Assembly: GCA_048264105.1 (NCBI GenBank)
Contig: JBLXDJ010000003.1
Location: forward strand, 434,001 to 498,000
DNA length: 64,000 nt
Origin: Oceanospirillum sp048264105
GTDB lineage: Bacteria; Pseudomonadota; Gammaproteobacteria; Pseudomonadales; Halomonadaceae
Direction of reading: 5' to 3'
The notes under the pieces were generated by a model. It saw only the letters and a list, made by a program, of their open reading frames with translations. It was not told the origin of the DNA and ran no database searches. The position numbers and the translations under genes were made by a program. Of the stretch, positions 16,458 through 25,474 are shown one piece after another (the stretch's first letter is position 1; each line of letters opens with the position of its first letter).

Positions 16458-16910
16458 TTAAGCGTTACCTGCCTGCTCCTGCTGACGCTGAACCGCATCG
16501 GCATACAGAGCATCAAAGTTAACCGGAGCCAGCATCAGGGCAGGGAAGCTGCCACGGGTTACGATGTTGTCTACCGCTTCACGAGCGTAAGGGAAAAGTA
16601 CGTTCGGGCAGAAAGCACCCAGAGTGTGATGCAGCTGTGCATCTTCCAGCCCCTGAATGAAGAACAGACCTGCTTGCTGGATCTCTACCAGAAACGCTGT
16701 TTTCTCTTCATTGGTTACCGTTACGGTCAGAGAAACCACCACTTCGTACAGGTTTTCACCCACCTGCTGACTGTTGCTGTTCAGGTCAAACTGAACCTTA
16801 GGCGCCCAATCCTGCTGGAACGTAGCCGGAGCATTCGGGGACTCAAAAGACAGATCTTTCAGGTAGATACGCTGTAATACGAATTGTGGTTGGTTCTGTT
16901 CTTCACTCAT
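16458..16910 (-). CDS. secB: Protein-export chaperone SecB
   Basis: 150 residues. SecB is a tetrameric cytosolic chaperone that holds preproteins unfolded and delivers them to SecA. Family landmarks are FVLQRIYLKDLSFESPNAP near the start, VVSLTVTVTNEEKTAFLVEI and FCPNVLFPYAREAVDN. Length fits the family. As in Pseudomonas and Escherichia it lies beside a glutaredoxin and a rhodanese gene, all on the minus strand (rhodanese, grxC, secB in transcription order). Confidence 0.97.
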   Translation of the reverse strand: MSEEQNQPQFVLQRIYLKDLSFESPNAPATFQQDWAPKVQFDLNSNSQQVGENLYEVVVSLTVTVTNEEKTAFLVEIQQAGLFFIQGLEDAQLHHTLGAFCPNVLFPYAREAVDNIVTRGSFPALMLAPVNFDALYADAVQRQQEQAGNA

Positions 16911-17014
16911 GGTGCTTCCTTAAAATTATCGGTGCCGAAAACGGCTTCTCTCAAGATTGCCTGACACGCATTATTATTGCCGGACACTCACTCAACCCGC
17001 AGACACCGGAGCGA

Positions 17015-17269
17015 TTATCCCGCTAACAGCTGATCCAGCTTACCGGTTTGTTCTGCAGCAAAAAGATCATCGCAGCCACCCACATGGGTTTCACCCACCC
17101 AGATCTGCGGCACAGTGCGACGACCACTGTTCTTCATCATTTCCTGCATTTTGGCAGGCTCACGCTCGACATCGATTTCAGTAAAGTCGACCTTTTTCGA
17201 CTGCAGCAGACGCTTGGCCTGAACACAGAACGGACACCAGGATTTACTGTAAATCACTACATTTTGCAT
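17015..17269 (-). CDS. grxC: Glutaredoxin 3
   Basis: 84 residues, thioredoxin fold. The active site is C12-P-F-C15 rather than the more common CPYC. The cis-proline segment RTVPQIWVG and the glutathione-binding GGCDDLF are present. It reduces disulfides and mixed disulfides using glutathione. AAGGTGAG precedes the ATG. It sits between the rhodanese gene and secB, the classic gammaproteobacterial order. Confidence 0.96.
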   Translation of the reverse strand: MQNVVIYSKSWCPFCVQAKRLLQSKKVDFTEIDVEREPAKMQEMMKNSGRRTVPQIWVGETHVGGCDDLFAAEQTGKLDQLLAG

Positions 17270-17435
17270 AAGCTCACCTTTGAATAGCAGAAGATATATT
17301 GGCGTACCCCATAGGTGGGGTTTTCAAAAGGCACTTGCAAGTCCGGACAGAAAAACCGCCTCTGAAGCCTGCAAGCCACCGTTAAAAACAATATATCAGA
17401 AAAAACTAATCAACCCTATCCGGATCAATCATCAC

Positions 17436-17468
17436 AGCAGGTGCCAGCAACGCATTGCTGAACCTGCT
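17436..17468 (-). other. Strong stem-loop 3' of the rhodanese gene
   Basis: AGCAGGT, gc, CAGCAA, cgca, TTGCTG, a, ACCTGCT: a two-tier hairpin starting about a dozen bases after the rhodanese stop. No T-run follows on the minus strand, so it is more likely an mRNA 3'-end or processing hairpin than a simple intrinsic terminator. Confidence 0.55.
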
Positions 17469-17480
17469 CACAAGGTGATC

Positions 17481-17897
17481 TTATTTAGTGACAACCGGCA
17501 GGTTGTCGTTTTGCCATGCGTTCATACCACCGCGCATAACCGCTGCTTTTTCAAAACCAGCTTTGTGCAGTTCGCTAACCGCTGCCGATGCAGTGCTGCC
17601 CATTTTGCAGACCACAATAACCGGCTTGTCTTTGTAGTTTTCCAGCTCGCCCAGACGATCTTTCAGGCTGGCCATGCTGATATTGACCGAACCGGCAATA
17701 TGGCCGCTGCGGAAATCACCACGGTCACGGATATCCAGAAATACACCGTCTTCGCGGTTAACCAGCAGTGTTGCCTGCTGATTGCTGATCGCTTTATTAC
17801 CGGTGGTGAACTCATATCCCAGCCAGAGAATCAGCAGGATCGCAAATGTACCCACCATCATCCAGTGGTTGTTGGCAAATTCAATAAACTGTTCCAA
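17481..17897 (-). CDS. Membrane-anchored rhodanese-like protein
   Basis: 138 residues. One N-terminal transmembrane segment (MMVGTFAILLILWLGYEF, about residues 13-30) is followed by a single rhodanese domain. FLDIRDRGDFRSGHIAGSVN and the active-site loop C97-K-M-G-S-T are intact, so sulfurtransfer is possible. Homologues sit in the same place next to grxC and secB in Pseudomonas and in Escherichia (YibN). The physiological sulfur donor and acceptor are unknown. It reads divergently from gpmI. Confidence 0.93.
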   Translation of the reverse strand: MEQFIEFANNHWMMVGTFAILLILWLGYEFTTGNKAISNQQATLLVNREDGVFLDIRDRGDFRSGHIAGSVNISMASLKDRLGELENYKDKPVIVVCKMGSTASAAVSELHKAGFEKAAVMRGGMNAWQNDNLPVVTK

Positions 17898-18230
17898 CTT
17901 CTTTCCTCGTCAGCCTTTCATTGGTCATGGATGCACAGATTGCCTCAGGTGCCCGAACAGCCTCCGGCGACAAAATCACCCCCGGCAGATCCAAGCAGAA
18001 GCCCCGTAGGACACTGGCATTTAAGGGCAGTTAGTATACACAACCTGATAAAGATTTAACCGTCCCAAAAGCGCTGGTTTATATACTTTTTTCATACCTT
18101 TTCATGAGTAAAGAGACGGGGAAAGAATTTGGGAGACCCTCGGCATCTGGGGTATGATGTCCGGCTACTGCGAAACGTCTGTCAGGACGTGAAACTTTTT
18201 CTCTGAATCTAACGCGACCCTGAAAATATC
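17898..18230. other. Divergent intergenic region, rhodanese / gpmI
   Basis: 333 bases without a gene. Besides the gpmI promoter at 18129-18158 it has a TATACT -10-like hexamer on the minus strand (18033-18038) that could serve the rhodanese-grxC-secB unit. No convincing -35 partner was found for it. No tRNA or obvious structured RNA is visible. Confidence 0.5.
18129..18158 (+). promoter_or_regulatory. Candidate sigma-70 promoter of gpmI
   Basis: TTGGGA (18129-18134), 18-base spacer, TATGAT (18153-18158). It is placed about 70 bases before the gpmI ATG. Confidence 0.65.
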
Positions 18231-19775
18231 ATGTCAAAACGTACGCCTGTTGCTCTTATTATTCTGGATGGTTTCGGCCATAGCGAAATTGCCGAAAACA
18301 ACGCCATCGCCAACGCCAATAAACCCGTTTGGGATCGCCTGTGGGCGCAATATCCGAACGCTCTGGTGGAAACCTCAGGCATGGCAGTCGGCCTGCCGGA
18401 CGGCCAGATGGGTAACTCCGAAGTTGGCCACATGAATCTGGGTGCAGGACGTACCGTTTATCAGGAATTTACCCGCATCACCAAAGCGATCAACGACGGT
18501 GATTTCTTCGAAAATGAAGCACTGGTAGCGGCTATCGATAAAGCAGTTGCAGCGGACAAAGCGGTTCACCTGATGGGCCTGCTCTCTCCGGGCGGCGTAC
18601 ACAGCCACGAAGACCATATTCTGGCAGCCTGCAAAATGGCCGCAGAGCGGGGCGCGAAAAAAGTTTATGTTCATGGCTTCCTGGATGGCCGTGATATGCC
18701 GCCACGCAGCGCTGAAGACTCCATTGTTAAGACCGATGCACTGCTGAAAGAGCTGGGTGTGGGCTTTGTTACGTCCCTGATCGGTCGCTACTACGCCATG
18801 GATCGAGACAACCGCTGGGATCGTGTTGAGTCTGCCTACAACCTGCTGACTCAGGCTAAAGCCGAGCACGTATACGATAACGCTCAGCAAGCACTGCACG
18901 CCGCTTATGAGCGTGATGAAAATGACGAGTTTGTCGCCGCCTCCAGCATCCGCCCGAATGGCGAAACCGTTAAGATTGAAGATGGCGACACGGTTCTCTT
19001 TATGAACTTCCGTGCCGACCGCGCCCGTGAGATCACCCGCAGCTTTGTTAACGCAGACTTTGACGGCTTTACCCGCGAAGTGACGCCAAAGCTGGCGGAC
19101 TTTGTCATGCTGACCGAATACGCCGCCGACATTAAAACCACCACCGCCTTTCCACCGGCAAAACTGGTGAACACTCTGGGCGAATACATGGCGAAACAGG
19201 GCAAAACTCAGCTGCGTATCGCAGAAACTGAGAAATATGCTCATGTGACCTTCTTCTTCAGCGGTGGCCGTGAAGATGAGTACGAGGGTGAAACCCGTGT
19301 TCTGGTTCAGTCGCCACAGGTCGCCACTTACGACCTGCAGCCTGAAATGAGCGCACCGGAAGTGACCGACAAACTGGTCGATGCTATTAAGAGTGGTGAT
19401 TACGACCTGATCGTCTGCAACTACGCTAATGGCGACATGGTGGGTCATACCGGTAAATACGATGCGGCAGTTAAAGCGGTTGAAGCGCTGGATGTTTGTC
19501 TGGGTCGTGTCACAGACACTCTGCTTGAAGTAGGTGGTGAGTGCTTAATTACGGCTGACCACGGCAATGCCGAGCAGATGGTAAATCCGGAATCCGGTCA
19601 GGCTCAAACCGCGCACACCACCTTCCCGGTACCTCTGGTTTACGTCAATGAACGTGCAGAATCTGTGGACCTGAAAGATGGTCGTCTTTGCGATATTGCC
19701 CCAAGCCTGTTAAAAATCATGGGGCTGGAGCAGCCGGCAGAGATGAGCGGCCAGAATCTGGTCAACTTCTCCTGA
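18231..19775 (+). CDS. gpmI: 2,3-bisphosphoglycerate-independent phosphoglycerate mutase
   Basis: 514 residues, the usual length. It interconverts 3- and 2-phosphoglycerate in glycolysis using two manganese ions and a phosphoserine intermediate. The metal-binding ILDGFGHSE lies near residues 11-19, the nucleophile serine at about 63 is in GQMGNSEVGHMNLGAGR, and TADHGNAEQM is near the C-terminus. It heads the gpmI-envC-ctpA-YibQ cluster, conserved with Pseudomonas. A candidate promoter lies 70 bases upstream and a symmetric hairpin follows. Confidence 0.97.
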   Translation: MSKRTPVALIILDGFGHSEIAENNAIANANKPVWDRLWAQYPNALVETSGMAVGLPDGQMGNSEVGHMNLGAGRTVYQEFTRITKAINDGDFFENEALVAAIDKAVAADKAVHLMGLLSPGGVHSHEDHILAACKMAAERGAKKVYVHGFLDGRDMPPRSAEDSIVKTDALLKELGVGFVTSLIGRYYAMDRDNRWDRVESAYNLLTQAKAEHVYDNAQQALHAAYERDENDEFVAASSIRPNGETVKIEDGDTVLFMNFRADRAREITRSFVNADFDGFTREVTPKLADFVMLTEYAADIKTTTAFPPAKLVNTLGEYMAKQGKTQLRIAETEKYAHVTFFFSGGREDEYEGETRVLVQSPQVATYDLQPEMSAPEVTDKLVDAIKSGDYDLIVCNYANGDMVGHTGKYDAAVKAVEALDVCLGRVTDTLLEVGGECLITADHGNAEQMVNPESGQAQTAHTTFPVPLVYVNERAESVDLKDGRLCDIAPSLLKIMGLEQPAEMSGQNLVNFS

Positions 19776-19793
19776 GGCTTCAGACAGAACAGG

Positions 19794-19820
19794 TAAAGAG
19801 CCGGTATCCCCGGCTCTTTA
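19794..19820 (+). terminator. Hairpin after gpmI
   Basis: TAAAGAGCCGG and CCGGCTCTTTA form an 11-bp stem with a short loop, 20 bases after the gpmI stop. There is no long T-run, so it may attenuate rather than fully terminate transcription into envC. Confidence 0.62.
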
Positions 19821-19894
19821 CGGTTCAACAAAACTGCCCCGTTAAGGGCAACGGATGTCGCCATCATTGATGATAAAAAAGAGCCGCTGGATCT

Positions 19895-21097
19895 GTGCTG
19901 CAATTAAATAAGAATCTGAACACCAGACACCTCCTTCTTCCCGTACAGCTGATCAGCTGCGCGCTGGCATTTCTGTTGTTAGCCTTCACTCTTTTGACCA
20001 GCGGTCAGGTTCTGGCTGCCGACAAAGAGGTTTCCGCGCAACAGCTGAAAGAGCTGAACAGCCGGATCAAGACCCTCGAACAATCCCTGAATCAGGTAAA
20101 AGGTGCTAAAGCTGAAGTGCTGAAAGAGCTTCAGGCTTCCGAAGAGAAGATTGCGGATACCGCCAAAGCGATCCGCAGCAACCTTGCCAGCAGTAAGCGC
20201 CTGCAAAGCCGCCTGTCAGAACTGCGCGCCGAGAAAGGCGACCTGAAGCTGAAGCAGAATCAGCAGAAAGACTATCTGGAAAAACAGATCCGCTCCGCTT
20301 ATGCCATGGGCCGTCAGGAATACCTCAAGGTTCTGCTCAATCAGCAACAGCCGGATCAGGTATCCCGTGTTTTGCGCTACTACGACTACATCAATAAAGA
20401 ACGCAGCCGACATATTGATGAGTATCTGGAAACAGCCCGCAGTCTGAACCGGGTTGAGAAAGAGATTCTGCAGAAGGATTACGTGCTTTCAACCACCCGC
20501 AGTAAACTTGAAGCGGATCGTGGCCGTTTGAAAGCAGAGCAAAAAAAGCGTGAAACCCTGGTCGCGCAACTGGATAAAGAGATCTCCGGTAAAGGTCAGG
20601 AACTGGTGACACTTAACCAGGACAGAGCCCGTCTTGAACAGTTACTGGAAGAGGTTCGGGAAGCGATCGTCAATATCCCGATGCCGAAGGACACCCGCCC
20701 GTTCAAATCGATGCGTGGCAAACTGCCATGGCCACTGAAAGGTCGCGTTGCCTACGCCTTCGGCAGCGAGCAGATTCGCGGCAAGCTGCGCCGTAATGGT
20801 ATGGTGATCCGGGGGAATGAAGGCACTGAAATTAAAGCGATCCACTCCGGCCGTGTTGTGTTCGCCGACTGGCTGAGAGGCTATGGTGTGCTTCTGATTC
20901 TTGATCACGGCAACGGCTTTATGAGCCTCTATGGCCATAATCAGTCCCTGCTGCGGGAAGCCGGTGACTGGATTCATGCCGGTGAAAGTATTGCCACCGT
21001 TGGCCGAAGTGGCGGACAGAGCCGAAGCGGCCTTTATTTTGAGATTCGTGAAAAAGGCGCTCCCCAGGATCCTATTATCTGGCTGGGACGACGCTGA
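19895..21097 (+). CDS. envC: EnvC-like murein hydrolase activator
   Basis: 400 residues from a GTG start; no better ATG is available. The signal peptide (hydrophobic LISCALAFLLLAFTLL, cleavage near VLA/ADKE) is followed by a long coiled coil (about 40-265) and a C-terminal LytM-like domain (about 295-398). The LytM metal ligands are altered: the usual H-x3-D position reads RGNEG and the final HxH reads YFE. This is the degenerate type that activates periplasmic amidases instead of cutting peptidoglycan. It should act at the septum with FtsEX-type partners. It lies in the conserved gpmI-envC-ctpA order. Confidence 0.92.
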   Translation: MLQLNKNLNTRHLLLPVQLISCALAFLLLAFTLLTSGQVLAADKEVSAQQLKELNSRIKTLEQSLNQVKGAKAEVLKELQASEEKIADTAKAIRSNLASSKRLQSRLSELRAEKGDLKLKQNQQKDYLEKQIRSAYAMGRQEYLKVLLNQQQPDQVSRVLRYYDYINKERSRHIDEYLETARSLNRVEKEILQKDYVLSTTRSKLEADRGRLKAEQKKRETLVAQLDKEISGKGQELVTLNQDRARLEQLLEEVREAIVNIPMPKDTRPFKSMRGKLPWPLKGRVAYAFGSEQIRGKLRRNGMVIRGNEGTEIKAIHSGRVVFADWLRGYGVLLILDHGNGFMSLYGHNQSLLREAGDWIHAGESIATVGRSGGQSRSGLYFEIREKGAPQDPIIWLGRR

Positions 21098-21180
21098 ACA
21101 TCGGTTTGATCCGTATCAGAACGATCTGATTATTAACCCCGGAATTAATCACTGAGCAATCCGGGCAGAAGGAGTTATCC

Positions 21181-22497
21181 ATGAGCACCACGCGGACCAC
21201 ACTGGGAATTAGCCTTGGCCTGCTGCTGAGCCTGACCAGTTTTAATCTGTTTGCAGACGATAGCCTGTCCGCAGAAGCCCGTGCCTATGAGGCTCAGGAA
21301 CTTCCTCTGGAAGAGCTGCGCACCTTTGGCGAAGTATTTGAGCGCATCAAACGTGCTTATGTTCACGATGTTGATGACAAAGAGCTGCTGGACAACGCCA
21401 TTCGCGGCATGATTTCCGGCCTTGACCCTCACTCTGCCTACCTGACGCCAAGCGATTATGATGAGCTGCAGGAAAGCACTCAGGGTGAGTTTGGCGGACT
21501 GGGGCTGGAAGTCGGCTCTGAAAACGGCTTTATCAAGGTCGTGACCCCGATTGATGACACACCCGCAGCCCGCGCCGGTATTCGCCCCCATGACCTGATT
21601 GTCAAAATCAACGATACACCGGTTAAGAATCTGCCCCTGAACAAATCGATCGAGCTGATGCGCGGCAAGCCGGATACCAAGATCCGCCTGACCATTATGC
21701 GCGATGGTGTTGATGCTCCCTTTGAGATCACCCTGACCCGCGCACTGATCCGTGTGACCAGTGTTAAAAACCGCATGCTGGATGAAGGCTACGGCTATAT
21801 CCGTATCACTCAGTTTCAGGTGCACACCGGCGAAGAAGTGGTCAAAGCCCTGAACAAGATGCACAAGGAATCCAACGACCAGCTGAAAGGCGTCGTGCTG
21901 GACCTGCGTAACAATCCGGGCGGTGTGCTGCAGGCTGCTGCCGAGGTGGTCGATGCCTTTATTACCGAGGGCATGATCGTTTACACCAAAGGGCGTCTGG
22001 ACAATACTGAACTCAGCTTTGAAGCCACACCTAACAACCCAAGTCGTGGCGTACCGCTTATCGTACTGATCAACGAAGGCTCGGCTTCCGCTTCTGAGAT
22101 TGTTTCCGGTGCTCTTCAGGATCATCAGCGCGGCATCATCATGGGCACCCAGAGCTTTGGTAAAGGCTCGGTTCAGACGATTCTGCCTTTGGGTGGCGAT
22201 CACGGTCTTAAGCTGACAACAGCACTTTATTACACGCCATCCGGCCGATCCATTCAGGCTCAGGGTGTGACACCGGATATTGAAGTAAAACCTGCTCGTC
22301 TGACGCCGATTGAAGCTAGACTTCAGATAAAAGAAGCCGATCTGGAAGGGCATCTTGAAAGTGGCCAACAGCCGCCTGCTAGCGCCAAACCGAAGAGCAA
22401 TACGACCCTTGCAGAATCCGATTACCAGCTGTTTGAAGCACTCAGCCTGTTAAAAGGTATGCACCTGTTGCAAAGCAAGCTGAACCCAAACAACTGA
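21181..22497 (+). CDS. ctpA: C-terminal processing protease CtpA (S41 family)
   Basis: 438 residues. Signal peptide (LGLLLSLTSFNLFA), a PDZ domain at about 95-170 (FGGLGLEVGSENGFIKV, GIRPHDLIVKIND), then the S41 protease core. The core has VVLDLRNNPGGVL, the serine loop NEGSASASEIVSG near residues 299-311 and the lysine in SFGKGSVQT, together the Ser-Lys dyad. Periplasmic CtpA proteases with adaptor proteins degrade peptidoglycan cross-link hydrolases. It lies 83 bases after envC. The C-terminal 60 residues are a lysine/proline-rich tail and a final helix. Confidence 0.95.
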   Translation: MSTTRTTLGISLGLLLSLTSFNLFADDSLSAEARAYEAQELPLEELRTFGEVFERIKRAYVHDVDDKELLDNAIRGMISGLDPHSAYLTPSDYDELQESTQGEFGGLGLEVGSENGFIKVVTPIDDTPAARAGIRPHDLIVKINDTPVKNLPLNKSIELMRGKPDTKIRLTIMRDGVDAPFEITLTRALIRVTSVKNRMLDEGYGYIRITQFQVHTGEEVVKALNKMHKESNDQLKGVVLDLRNNPGGVLQAAAEVVDAFITEGMIVYTKGRLDNTELSFEATPNNPSRGVPLIVLINEGSASASEIVSGALQDHQRGIIMGTQSFGKGSVQTILPLGGDHGLKLTTALYYTPSGRSIQAQGVTPDIEVKPARLTPIEARLQIKEADLEGHLESGQQPPASAKPKSNTTLAESDYQLFEALSLLKGMHLLQSKLNPNN

Positions 22498-22569
22498 CAC
22501 CCTGACCGGCGTCCCGGCTTTTAATATCAGATCAGGCTGCCATAAGACTCAGCCCTAACAACGACAATT

Positions 22570-23757
22570 ATGATGACATTTTTCCAACGCGCCGCCCGAT
22601 CACTTCGTAAACTGCTACCGACAGGGGCTATCAGCCTCTGTCTGCCGGGGGTTATTGTTGCAGGGGCCGGTATTATGGCCGTCTCTGCTCATGCTCAGGC
22701 CTCCAGTTCACCCACTATCACCCTGATTATTGATGATATTGGCTACAATCTGCGCAATGGGCTGCGGGCCGTCAATCTGCCGGGGGCGGTCTCCTATGCG
22801 GTTCTGCCTCACACCCCCTACAGCCAGCGACTGGCCAAAACGGCACATCAGCAGGGCAAAACTGTCATGCTGCACGCCCCAATGACCAATGTTCATCAGC
22901 GTGAGCCGGGGCCGGGCACTCTGAGCCCCAGCATGAGCCGTGAGACCTTCGATCAGGAACTGAAAAATGCGCTGGCAGATATTCCCTTTGTGCAGGGCGT
23001 TAACAATCACATGGGCAGTGAACTGACTCAGGACAGTGAACGCATGCAATGGCTGATGGAAGAGGTCAGCAAGCGCCGTTTATTCTTTATTGACAGCCGG
23101 ACGACCGCAAAATCAGTAGCGGCCGAAACGGCACGCTCCAACGGCGTACCCAGCATGAGCCGCGATGTGTTTCTTGATCATATCCGCACACCGGAAGCCG
23201 TTAATGAAGCGTTTGATACTCTGATCCGCAAAGCGAAACGCAACGGGCATGCGGTCGGTATCGGCCACCCCCATCGCATCACGCTGGATATGCTGGAAGA
23301 CCGCCTACCGGAACTGCAGGCTCAGGGGATTCGCCTGATCTCGGTTCCTGATCAGCTGGTGGCTATGGGGCAGATCTATCAGGATATCCAACCGGCCTTT
23401 ATATCCCCGAAAACCCTTACCCCAAGCCGCAGCCCCGCCTTCTGGCGCAGTGAGATTCAGCAGCTGACACGCTACAAAGAAACCGATGTCACTCACCCCA
23501 AAGTGATTCGTAGCGATGTGATTATTCGCAAAAAGAACCAGGAACGTCACGCCCCGGAACGCATTGAAAAAGAAGCCGTGCAGCGTAAAAAACTGCTGCC
23601 GGAAACACCGGAAGGCAAGCCCTTCCCTGTCATTCAGATGCCGCAAACCACATCCGGACAGGACACCGAGCGTGATATGTCGCTGCAACCGGTACATCGT
23701 CCGGACTGGCTGACGCCCAAAGAGAAACAAAGCTGGACGACACCGGTTTCGCAATAA
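22570..23757 (+). CDS. Divergent polysaccharide deacetylase family protein (YibQ-like)
   Basis: 395 residues. Signal peptide (up to about residue 42, ending AHAQA), then a NodB-like barrel of the divergent polysaccharide deacetylase family: TLIIDDIGYNLRNG, VMLHAPMTN, GVNNHMGSELTQD, FIDSRTTAKS, AVGIGHPHRIT. The aspartate pair and several histidines that could bind metal are present. A C-terminal extension of about 120 residues is basic and proline-rich and not part of the fold. Homologues follow ctpA in Pseudomonas and yibP (envC) in Escherichia. The substrate is unknown; an envelope glycan is plausible. Confidence 0.9.
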   Translation: MMTFFQRAARSLRKLLPTGAISLCLPGVIVAGAGIMAVSAHAQASSSPTITLIIDDIGYNLRNGLRAVNLPGAVSYAVLPHTPYSQRLAKTAHQQGKTVMLHAPMTNVHQREPGPGTLSPSMSRETFDQELKNALADIPFVQGVNNHMGSELTQDSERMQWLMEEVSKRRLFFIDSRTTAKSVAAETARSNGVPSMSRDVFLDHIRTPEAVNEAFDTLIRKAKRNGHAVGIGHPHRITLDMLEDRLPELQAQGIRLISVPDQLVAMGQIYQDIQPAFISPKTLTPSRSPAFWRSEIQQLTRYKETDVTHPKVIRSDVIIRKKNQERHAPERIEKEAVQRKKLLPETPEGKPFPVIQMPQTTSGQDTERDMSLQPVHRPDWLTPKEKQSWTTPVSQ

Positions 23758-23819
23758 CGGCCAGTCCCGGCATCCCAACCTCTATTCCCATACTTTTAAC
23801 AGGCAGAGTAACCACCTAA

Positions 23820-24410
23820 ATGAGTGCTTTTTTCCAACAGCTGAAAGACCTTGCCCCGTGGCAGCAAACCGCATTCGCCGCCGCTCTGGCTGAACGCATG
23901 TACCCTAACTACGCCCTGTTCTGTCAGGTGACGGAGCAGGATGAACAGGCCGAGGCATTAAAAAAGGGGCTGATGCTGATCTGGGAACAGTTGGCGAACA
24001 AAGAGAGCAAAATCAATTTTGAAGTTCAGCTGGAGAAACTGGCGGATCTGATCCCCAATGATGCGGACTATGAAATGTACGGTGTTTACCCGGCGATTGA
24101 TGCCGCCATGGCGGCTCATACCGCGATGGAACTGGCGATGGGCACTCAGGCTGAGGAAGTAACCCGTGTCAGCCGACTGATGCGCCAGACCATTATCAGC
24201 TTTATCGATGCCACGGAAGAGCTGCCGGAAGATGAGAAAGCCCGCCGCAAGGTACTGAATGATCACGAGCTGATGCAGTTTGATCGCGAGTTTCAGGATG
24301 AGGTTTTAGCGCAGATCAGCGCCATGAAGCACCCGCATAAAGACCGCCTGAAAGAGCTACGCATGATGGCGCAGAACGATGGTGTCAGCTGTCTGGGCCT
24401 GGCTGTTTAA
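23820..24410 (+). CDS. DUF416 family protein (YjaG-like)
   Basis: 196 residues, all-helical, matching the DUF416/YjaG family: begins with FQQLKDLAPWQQTAFAAALA and includes YALFCQVTE, MYGVYPAIDAAMAAH and a C-terminal acidic/basic helix pair. No signal peptide, membrane segment or catalytic motif is seen. The function is unknown. It follows the YibQ gene after 62 bases and ends at a bidirectional terminator, so it may be the last gene of the gpmI cluster or a separate unit. Confidence 0.88.
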   Translation: MSAFFQQLKDLAPWQQTAFAAALAERMYPNYALFCQVTEQDEQAEALKKGLMLIWEQLANKESKINFEVQLEKLADLIPNDADYEMYGVYPAIDAAMAAHTAMELAMGTQAEEVTRVSRLMRQTIISFIDATEELPEDEKARRKVLNDHELMQFDREFQDEVLAQISAMKHPHKDRLKELRMMAQNDGVSCLGLAV

Positions 24411-24434
24411 TCAGATTTCACCCGATATGCAGCC

Positions 24435-24482
24435 AAAAAATAACCCCCAATGCCGGCAATCCCGTCATTGGGGGTTATTTTA
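24435..24482. terminator. Bidirectional terminator
   Basis: AAAATAACCCCCAATG pairs with CATTGGGGGTTATTTT around a 13-base loop, between convergent genes. Confidence 0.92.
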
Positions 24483-24502
24483 TCGATTCAAAAACGTCCG
24501 GG

Positions 24503-24985
24503 TTATTCTGCGGGAGCACCTGATGTTTCGGGCGCAGCGTCTTCAAGTTCCATCTGTTCAATATCCGATTCAAACATCAGATTGCCGCTGCTCATCAGAT
24601 CCTGATAGGCGTGATAGCCAAAGCTCACACAGATCACCAGAACAATGGCTGGCACACTGACATAAACCTTCCTGTAGTGACGGGCCACAAACAGCAGGAA
24701 AAGCCCTACCTCAATAAGCCCCAGCCCCAGCACCAGATAATCACCAATGCCGCTAATACCACTGATCACAGGGTTATCATCGGCAGTGGACGTTCCCAGA
24801 ATTTCCATGCTCACAACGCCGGATCCGTTCAGCATGCTGATCACAAAGATCACCAGCAGCCAGGCCAGTGCGATGCGTTTCTCGTGGAACAGCGCCTGAA
24901 AGAACAGGGTACAAATGGCAAAGATAAACGCCAGAAACGCACCGGCCAGATACCATTGATAGGCGATAAACTGCTCTGTGGACAT
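24503..24985 (-). CDS. Small four-helix inner-membrane protein, unknown function
   Basis: 160 residues. Four hydrophobic segments are visible at about 10-32, 38-58, 78-100 and 108-128 (for example FLAFIFAICTLFFQALF and VPAIVLVICVSFGYHAY). An acidic soluble C-terminal tail of about 30 residues follows (EQMELEDAAPET). I do not recognise a family. It stands alone between a terminator on its 3' side and the ydbL terminator upstream, so it is probably its own transcription unit. No functional motif is visible. Confidence 0.75.
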   Translation of the reverse strand: MSTEQFIAYQWYLAGAFLAFIFAICTLFFQALFHEKRIALAWLLVIFVISMLNGSGVVSMEILGTSTADDNPVISGISGIGDYLVLGLGLIEVGLFLLFVARHYRKVYVSVPAIVLVICVSFGYHAYQDLMSSGNLMFESDIEQMELEDAAPETSGAPAE

Positions 24986-25041
24986 GAAACTTCCTTTAGC
25001 TTGAATGGAACATGCGGGAGATTAGCTCCTGCGGCTTAAAC

Positions 25042-25074
25042 AAAAAAACCTGCCCCTTTGTCACAAAGGGCAGG
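25042..25074 (-). terminator. Terminator of the ydbH-ynbE-ydbL operon
   Basis: On the minus strand, CCTGCCCTTTG / CAAAGGGGCAGG forms the stem and TTTTTTTG follows. It lies 17 bases past the ydbL stop. Confidence 0.92.
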
Positions 25075-25090
25075 CCTGGAATCATCAGAG

Positions 25091-25462
25091 TTACTTCTTC
25101 AGCCAGCCATTACCCAGATCAATCAGGTTGCCCGGCTTGGTTTTCTCAATCACCTTTTTACCGGCAATTTTTTCCACTTCCTGCAGCGTGATGCCATTCT
25201 TGGCTGCCAGATCTTTGTAGACCTGGGTACGCTTCTGATTAACGTCATCAACCAACGCCTTAACACCAGCTTCCGGTTTAACAATACCCAGATAGCCGGT
25301 ATAACGCTCACCGACCCAGCCGTTATCTTTAGCGACATCCAGATCCAGCGCGTATGCCGGAGAGGCCAGAACCAGCGCCAACACCATCGTAATGAAGAGT
25401 GCTGCCAGTGAAGAAGCCCACTGCTGTGGTGCCAAGCGGTTATTGCTCATCTTGTTATCCAT
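25091..25462 (-). CDS. ydbL: YdbL family periplasmic protein (DUF1318)
   Basis: 123 residues. A basic N-terminus and hydrophobic run (LAALFITMVLALVLASPAYA) form a signal peptide. The mature domain has GERYTGYLGIVKPEAGVKAL, VNQKRTQVYKDLAAKNG and a GNLIDLGNGWLKK end, as in YdbL. In Escherichia, YdbL is proposed to assist assembly of the YdbH-YnbE envelope bridge. It is the third gene of the conserved ydbH-ynbE-ydbL order, followed directly by a terminator. Chaperone function here is inferred from that model. Confidence 0.92.
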   Translation of the reverse strand: MDNKMSNNRLAPQQWASSLAALFITMVLALVLASPAYALDLDVAKDNGWVGERYTGYLGIVKPEAGVKALVDDVNQKRTQVYKDLAAKNGITLQEVEKIAGKKVIEKTKPGNLIDLGNGWLKK

Positions 25463-25474
25463 CAGGTTAGCTCC

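Noticed and set aside
17306..17324. ACCCCA-TAGG-TGGGGTTTT hairpin read as a plus-strand terminator
   Set aside because: No plus-strand gene ends before it. On the minus strand it lies in the grxC leader without a T-run, so a terminator call is not supported.
17280..18059. 259-residue plus-strand open frame opposite the rhodanese gene and flanks
   Set aside because: It spans two intergenic regions and the antisense of a well-supported gene. Its composition is typical of a shadow.
18375..19448. 357-residue minus-strand open frame opposite gpmI
   Set aside because: It mirrors the codon pattern of gpmI, shows no family motif and has no ribosome site.
21175..22368. 397-residue minus-strand open frame opposite ctpA
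   Set aside because: It is antisense to a complete S41 protease with intact motifs; no homology is recognisable.
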